Shown here in pieces: positions 61,155-64,000 of a DNA stretch of 64,000 nt. The stretch is from Oscillospiraceae bacterium (GTDB lineage: Bacteria; Bacillota; Clostridia; Oscillospirales; Acutalibacteraceae). The stretch's first letter is position 1, and each line of letters opens with the position of its first letter. The notes under the pieces were generated by a model. It did no database searches, was not told the origin of the DNA, and saw only the letters and a list, made by a program, of their open reading frames with translations. The stretch is taken from positions 62,001-126,000 of the forward strand of contig CAJTCS010000001.1 in NCBI GenBank assembly GCA_910574995.1, written 5' to 3'. A program made the translations under genes and the position numbers.

Positions 61155-61228
61155 AGCGGTATTGTGTAAAGGTAGCACAGCAGACTCTGACTCTGTTTGT
61201 CTGGGTTCGAATCCTGGTACCGCTGCCA
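61155..61228 (+). tRNA. tRNA-Gln (CTG anticodon)
   Basis: A 74-base cloverleaf with encoded CCA: acceptor AGCGGTA/TACCGCT, anticodon stem GCAGA/TCTGT around CTCTGAC (anticodon CTG), T-loop TTCGAAT. Unusually short D-loop for the family but all stems pair. Confidence 0.9.
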
Positions 61229-61229
61229 A

Positions 61230-61268
61230 CAGCCTCGGTGTTGTTTTTATAAACCCGAGGCTGTTTTT
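61230..61268 (+). terminator. Hairpin with T-run between tRNA-Gln and tRNA-Pro
   Basis: CAGCCTCGG (61230-61238) pairs with CCGAGGCTG (61255-61263), then TTTTT. It would end the tRNA-Gln transcript; tRNA-Pro begins two bases later and must be expressed by readthrough or another promoter. Confidence 0.7.
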
Positions 61269-61269
61269 G

Positions 61270-61346
61270 CGAGGTGTGGCTCAGTTTGGTAGAGCGCTAC
61301 GTTCGGGACGTAGAAGTCGCAGGTTCAAATCCTGTCACCTCGACCA
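61270..61346 (+). tRNA. tRNA-Pro (CGG anticodon)
   Basis: A 77-base cloverleaf with encoded CCA: acceptor CGAGGTG/CACCTCG, anticodon stem CTACG/CGTAG around TTCGGGA (anticodon CGG), T-loop TTCAAAT. Accessory DNA begins downstream, so it may be an integration target. Confidence 0.95.
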
Positions 61347-61379
61347 TCCTAGGAAAACCAAAAAGATATTTGGGCAAAA

Positions 61380-61404
61380 AACCGCGTAACCACGCGGTTT
61401 TTTT
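61380..61404 (+). terminator. Terminator after tRNA-Pro
   Basis: AACCGCGT (61380-61387) pairs with ACGCGGTT (61392-61399), then TTTTT. Confidence 0.85.
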
Positions 61405-61561
61405 GCATCTCAAAAGGCTGGATTTCGAAAGTACCGAAACGTGGATGTAAAATGGGCGTTTTGGCTTTCCGGCAGGATGTGAACTCTCACAACAACAGAA
61501 TAAAGCAAAACGAAAGGGCCAGCGGGGATGATTTGCTGACCTTCTCGCCATAGAAATACAT

Positions 61562-61608
61562 AGCCGGTCGCTGGAGAAACCTCTCCAAAACAAGCGACCG
61601 GCTTTTTC
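61562..61608 (+). terminator. Intrinsic terminator at the start of the accessory stretch
   Basis: AGCCGGTCGCT (61562-61572) pairs with AGCGACCGGCT (61593-61603), then five Ts. It precedes the fusion gene and may be the 3' end of a lost upstream transcript or a leader attenuator. Confidence 0.7.
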
Positions 61609-61633
61609 TATTTTGAGAAAGAAGGTGCATCAA

Positions 61634-62425
61634 ATGATTAAAGCAAAAATCACAAGTAAGGTAGGAACCTCTCTTGAATGGGAGCTGCCCGCCAACATCC
61701 ATGAACTTCACCATGCCCTGGTGGAAATGGGCATCCGAAAGGCCCCCCGGAGTATCCTGCTTATGGATGACAATGCCGCTGACGTGGAGCTCACAGCCGA
61801 CAGCGAGATCGGCAGCCGCCTGCTGCGGGTATTTAGCAAGGGTGACACCCTGGCAGACGCCAACACAGTTGCCTTTGCGGTATCCACCGCCAGAGAAGAA
61901 ATCCTGACGGAGCTGGAGCAGAACATCATCCACAACCAGTATCTCACTAAGGAAATGTCTGGCTCGGTGTCCAGGAGCAAAAACGACCCCAGCCAATCCC
62001 TGCAAATGATAGAACGCCCACTTATGACGCCTGACGAGTTGAAGTCTATGCCCAAGGGTCAATTTATCGTGATGAAAACCGGGTTCTATCCCATGAAAGT
62101 CAGGCTCAAGTTGTACTTCGATTGGGGCATCCAGTTCGATGAGCAATACGCCGTCTCAGAGAACGGCAACCGCAAAGTGGCCTACGCAGAGAAGAACGAA
62201 CTGCTCCAAGCCATCATCCTAAAGTACCACCCTGACTGGCTGAAGGAGGATGATACTCCGCCAGAGGAACCTCCTGCCAGTGGGCCGGAGCAGGGTGCGC
62301 CTTCACAGAAACAGCACAAGCGCTCCTCGCAGAAGAAAAGGCCGGACAGCGGCAAGGGTAAGCCTTTCAAGACGGTGGCTCCCCACAACAGGGGGCCAGA
62401 GGTAGTGCAGGATGGGCCGGTTTGA
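61634..62425 (+). CDS. In-frame fusion: small element protein + VirD4/TraG C-terminus
   Basis: A 263-residue protein. Residues 1 to about 103 read as a small protein common in Clostridia conjugative elements (MIKAKITSKVGTSLEWELP, RSILLMDDNAADVELTADSEIG). From about 105 the sequence switches to the C-terminal part of a VirD4/TraG coupling protein (MSGSVSRSKNDPSQSLQM, PKGQFIVMKTGFYPMK), with a Lys/Pro-rich tail. The ATPase part of TraG is missing. A deletion joining the two genes is the simplest explanation. ATG with AGAAGGTG upstream. Fusion assignment is from recalled family patterns. Confidence 0.6.
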   Translation: MIKAKITSKVGTSLEWELPANIHELHHALVEMGIRKAPRSILLMDDNAADVELTADSEIGSRLLRVFSKGDTLADANTVAFAVSTAREEILTELEQNIIHNQYLTKEMSGSVSRSKNDPSQSLQMIERPLMTPDELKSMPKGQFIVMKTGFYPMKVRLKLYFDWGIQFDEQYAVSENGNRKVAYAEKNELLQAIILKYHPDWLKEDDTPPEEPPASGPEQGAPSQKQHKRSSQKKRPDSGKGKPFKTVAPHNRGPEVVQDGPV

Positions 62426-62672
62426 CTTCCTCTACAAGATGGACTTGCAGCACAGGGCCGTGACGGTTTATATTTATCTGGCAGACCGGGCAAATCGGGA
62501 TGGCGAGTGCTGGCCTGCCATTCCCACCATCGCTAGGGAGCTAAAGCTGTCGCAGTCCACTGTCCGCAGGGCCTTGCGGGATTTGCGAAAAGTGGAATTG
62601 CTGGAAACCGAGCAGCGCTACCGCACCAAGGGCGGCAAGAGCAGCTTGCTTTTTCGCCTCAAGAATATGTGA
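62412..62672 (+). CDS. Helix-turn-helix protein, replication-initiator-like
   Basis: An 86-residue protein: FDFLYKMDLQHRAVTVYIYLADRAN, then helix-turn-helix PTIARELKLSQSTVRRALRDLRKVELLE. Similar architecture to 26961-27323. It overlaps the preceding fusion gene by 14 bases. Probably a regulator or a short relative of element replication initiators. Confidence 0.65.
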   Translation: MGRFDFLYKMDLQHRAVTVYIYLADRANRDGECWPAIPTIARELKLSQSTVRRALRDLRKVELLETEQRYRTKGGKSSLLFRLKNM

Positions 62673-62679
62673 AAGGAAA

Positions 62680-62724
62680 GCACCTGCCGCCAGGGAGCCT
62701 TTGCGCTCTCTCGGTGGCAGGTGC
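62680..62724 (+). terminator. Hairpin after the HTH gene
   Basis: GCACCTGCC (62680-62688) pairs with GGCAGGTGC (62716-62724); no strong T-run follows. Confidence 0.55.
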
Positions 62725-62788
62725 CTCCTGTCATCATGGCGGGTGTAGGAAACTGCCCATGTTAGGAGGAAATACAACAGAGAAAAAA

Positions 62789-62817
62789 CTATAGGTTTTA
62801 AGCATATTGTCCTATAG
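62789..62817 (+). promoter_or_regulatory. Inverted repeat, possible operator
   Basis: CTATAGG (62789-62795) and CCTATAG (62811-62817), 15 bases apart, just upstream of the promoter at 62829. Possible binding site of a dimeric regulator. Confidence 0.35.
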
Positions 62818-62828
62818 AAACAAAGTAT

Positions 62829-62857
62829 TTGATTCCAAGAATTTTCACTGTTATAAT
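62829..62857 (+). promoter_or_regulatory. Promoter of the RibD-C/racemase genes
   Basis: TTGATT (62829-62834) and TATAAT (62852-62857), 17-base spacer, 33 bases before the start codon. Confidence 0.75.
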
Positions 62858-62889
62858 GAGGAAAACAGAGGAATGAAAGGACAGATACC

Positions 62890-63609
62890 ATGACCAGGCC
62901 CTACACAACCTGCTATCTGAATATCAGTATGGAAGGCCACCTAGACGGTGACTTTGGCCGTCTGCCGGAGGCTGCGCCAGCTTCAGCGTTTTTCCGCCAG
63001 CACTGGCTTGATATGCACCCGGACGCCACCATTTATGGCGCGGTGACAATGGCTATGTTTACCGCTGGACGGGTAAATGAATTGCCAAAAGCAAAGAACA
63101 CTTACCCAAGGGAAGATTACGCCGCTCCCTGTGAAACTGGCCGCTATTATGTTGCCATCAGCCCGGACGGCGGCATTGCCTACGATTCTTCCACCATTGA
63201 CGTAAGGAACCGTGGGGTGCAGGGCATCATTCATGTCCTAACGGAGAATATTTCCGATGACTACCTGGAATACCTGCGTGAGCACGGCATTTCCTACATT
63301 TTCTGCGGGAAAGAGAAATTTGACCCTGTTATGATGATGGAGAAACTGTGCAGTCAGTTTGGTATTAAAAAGGCCATCATTTCAGGCGGGGCTTACGCCG
63401 ACTGGACTTTGCTCTCCCATGGCCTTATTGATGAAATCAAGGTCATGCTGGTGCCTGTGGTGGACGGCGATCCCAACTCCCACACCCTCTTTAAGCGCAT
63501 GGAAGGTGAAGAATCCCACCCGGTGGCGTTATCCCTGGTCAGTGCTGAACAGGTAGAGGGCGACGGCTTAATGCTGACCTACAAGCCCAAAAACATAAGA
63601 GAAAATTAG
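62890..63609 (+). CDS. RibD C-terminal (dihydrofolate-reductase-like) oxidoreductase
   Basis: A 239-residue NADPH-dependent reductase of the RibD-C family. CYLNISMEGHLDGDFGRL start, DATIYGAVTMAMFTAG, cofactor loop ISGGAYADWTLLSHGLIDEIKVMLVPVVDG. Such stand-alone enzymes reduce various carbonyl or pteridine-like compounds; the substrate is not evident. GAAAGGAC before the ATG. It forms an operon with the next gene (18 bases). Confidence 0.82.
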   Translation: MTRPYTTCYLNISMEGHLDGDFGRLPEAAPASAFFRQHWLDMHPDATIYGAVTMAMFTAGRVNELPKAKNTYPREDYAAPCETGRYYVAISPDGGIAYDSSTIDVRNRGVQGIIHVLTENISDDYLEYLREHGISYIFCGKEKFDPVMMMEKLCSQFGIKKAIISGGAYADWTLLSHGLIDEIKVMLVPVVDGDPNSHTLFKRMEGEESHPVALSLVSAEQVEGDGLMLTYKPKNIREN

Positions 63610-63627
63610 CAAAGGAGATGTACGATT

Positions 63628-64000
63628 ATGAAGATTGGAATCGTTCAAACAGCACCCAACAACTGCGCGGCTCTGGACAAGGTTGCAAAGAAGTACCCCG
63701 GCCTGGAGATTGTCCATTATGTGGACGGCTGCGTGTGGGAACATTTCGAGGCGGCGGAGAACACGGTCAACGAGAAGATACATGAAATTCTGGCGGCTGA
63801 TTTTAACAAGCTGATCGAGGCAGGCTGCAAAAGCATCGGCCTTTTGTGCAATCAAATCAAAGGCGGCATGGAGAAAGTGCAAGAGAAAGTAGCGCTGCCC
63901 ATTGCGGTCTATGATGATGTGCTGGCCCGGCGCGCTGTGGCGGTCACAGCAGACGGTGGGACAATCTGCGCAGCAGCCATGAACACTGCCGCACTCGGCC
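63628..64000 (+). CDS. Aspartate/glutamate racemase-like protein (cut by window end)
   Basis: The first 124 residues start MKIGIVQTAP, contain VHYVDGCVWEHF and GLLCNQIKGGMEKVQEKVALPIAVYDD, and read on past the window edge. The pattern fits the Asp/Glu/hydantoin racemase superfamily, with candidate Cys residues in SIGLLCNQ and TICAAAMN. AAAGGAGATG precedes the ATG. It pairs with the RibD-C gene. Confidence 0.6.
   Translation, partial: MKIGIVQTAPNNCAALDKVAKKYPGLEIVHYVDGCVWEHFEAAENTVNEKIHEILAADFNKLIEAGCKSIGLLCNQIKGGMEKVQEKVALPIAVYDDVLARRAVAVTADGGTICAAAMNTAALG

Overview
The window comes from a GC-rich, low-GC-lineage (Bacillota, class Clostridia) chromosome, most likely an Oscillospirales-type gut anaerobe; this is an inference from gene content. 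Supporting signs are rpsO-pnp, RNase J, a GdpP-type phosphodiesterase, recA-recX, FabK-type fatty-acid synthesis, RicT, a flavodiiron-rubredoxin fusion, 2-hydroxyacyl-CoA dehydratase-type proteins, many small Clostridia-type mobile elements and near-consensus sigma-A promoters.

Layout. 1-14100 is core chromosome: ribF, rpsO-pnp, a rhomboid-like protein, a minus-strand nifS-X-Y-nifU iron-sulfur/thio-transfer operon, rnj, gdpP, rplI, recA-recX. 14100-29272 is accessory DNA piled up at the 3' end of a tRNA-Thr gene. Unit A (about 14.1-18.9 kb) holds a toxin-antitoxin trio, a primase remnant and an intact tyrosine integrase. Unit B (18864-29241) lies between two identical 45-bp copies of the tRNA-Thr 3' end. 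It carries a complete phosphate-starvation module (pstS-pstC-pstA-pstB-phoU-phoB-phoR) as apparent cargo, itself flanked by 23-bp direct repeats, plus mobilisation genes. The relaxase of unit B is fused in frame to the C-terminus of a deleted integrase.

29300-44400 is core again: tRNA-Asp, a fatty-acid cluster (fabK-fabD-fabG-fabF-accB-fabZ-accC), rbfA-nrnA, an orphan histidine kinase, yqhQ-like, prmC, a YczE-like membrane protein, tRNA-Val and recG. 44500-50000 (minus strand) has an ECF sigma factor with a DUF4179-type partner, a HAD phosphatase, and a TPM/LemA pair. 50000-61400 has tRNA-Leu, ricT, a ferredoxin, an SpoU methyltransferase, a four-module flavodiiron protein, a split dehydratase activase/dehydratase pair, an orphan ilvN, xylB, and tRNA-Gln/tRNA-Pro. 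From about 61400 to the end is another accessory stretch with a second deletion-fusion gene (VirD4/TraG C-terminus), a replication-type HTH protein, a RibD-C reductase and a truncated racemase-like gene.

The most unusual features are: (i) the Pho regulon riding in a tRNA-Thr element; (ii) two independent in-frame gene-fusion scars in mobile DNA; (iii) a perfect four-arm cloverleaf repeat before rbfA and a recurring two-hairpin repeat, with base-pair covariation, before fabF, fabZ and the dehydratase gene; (iv) a promoter-hairpin-T-run unit that looks like a small RNA in unit A.
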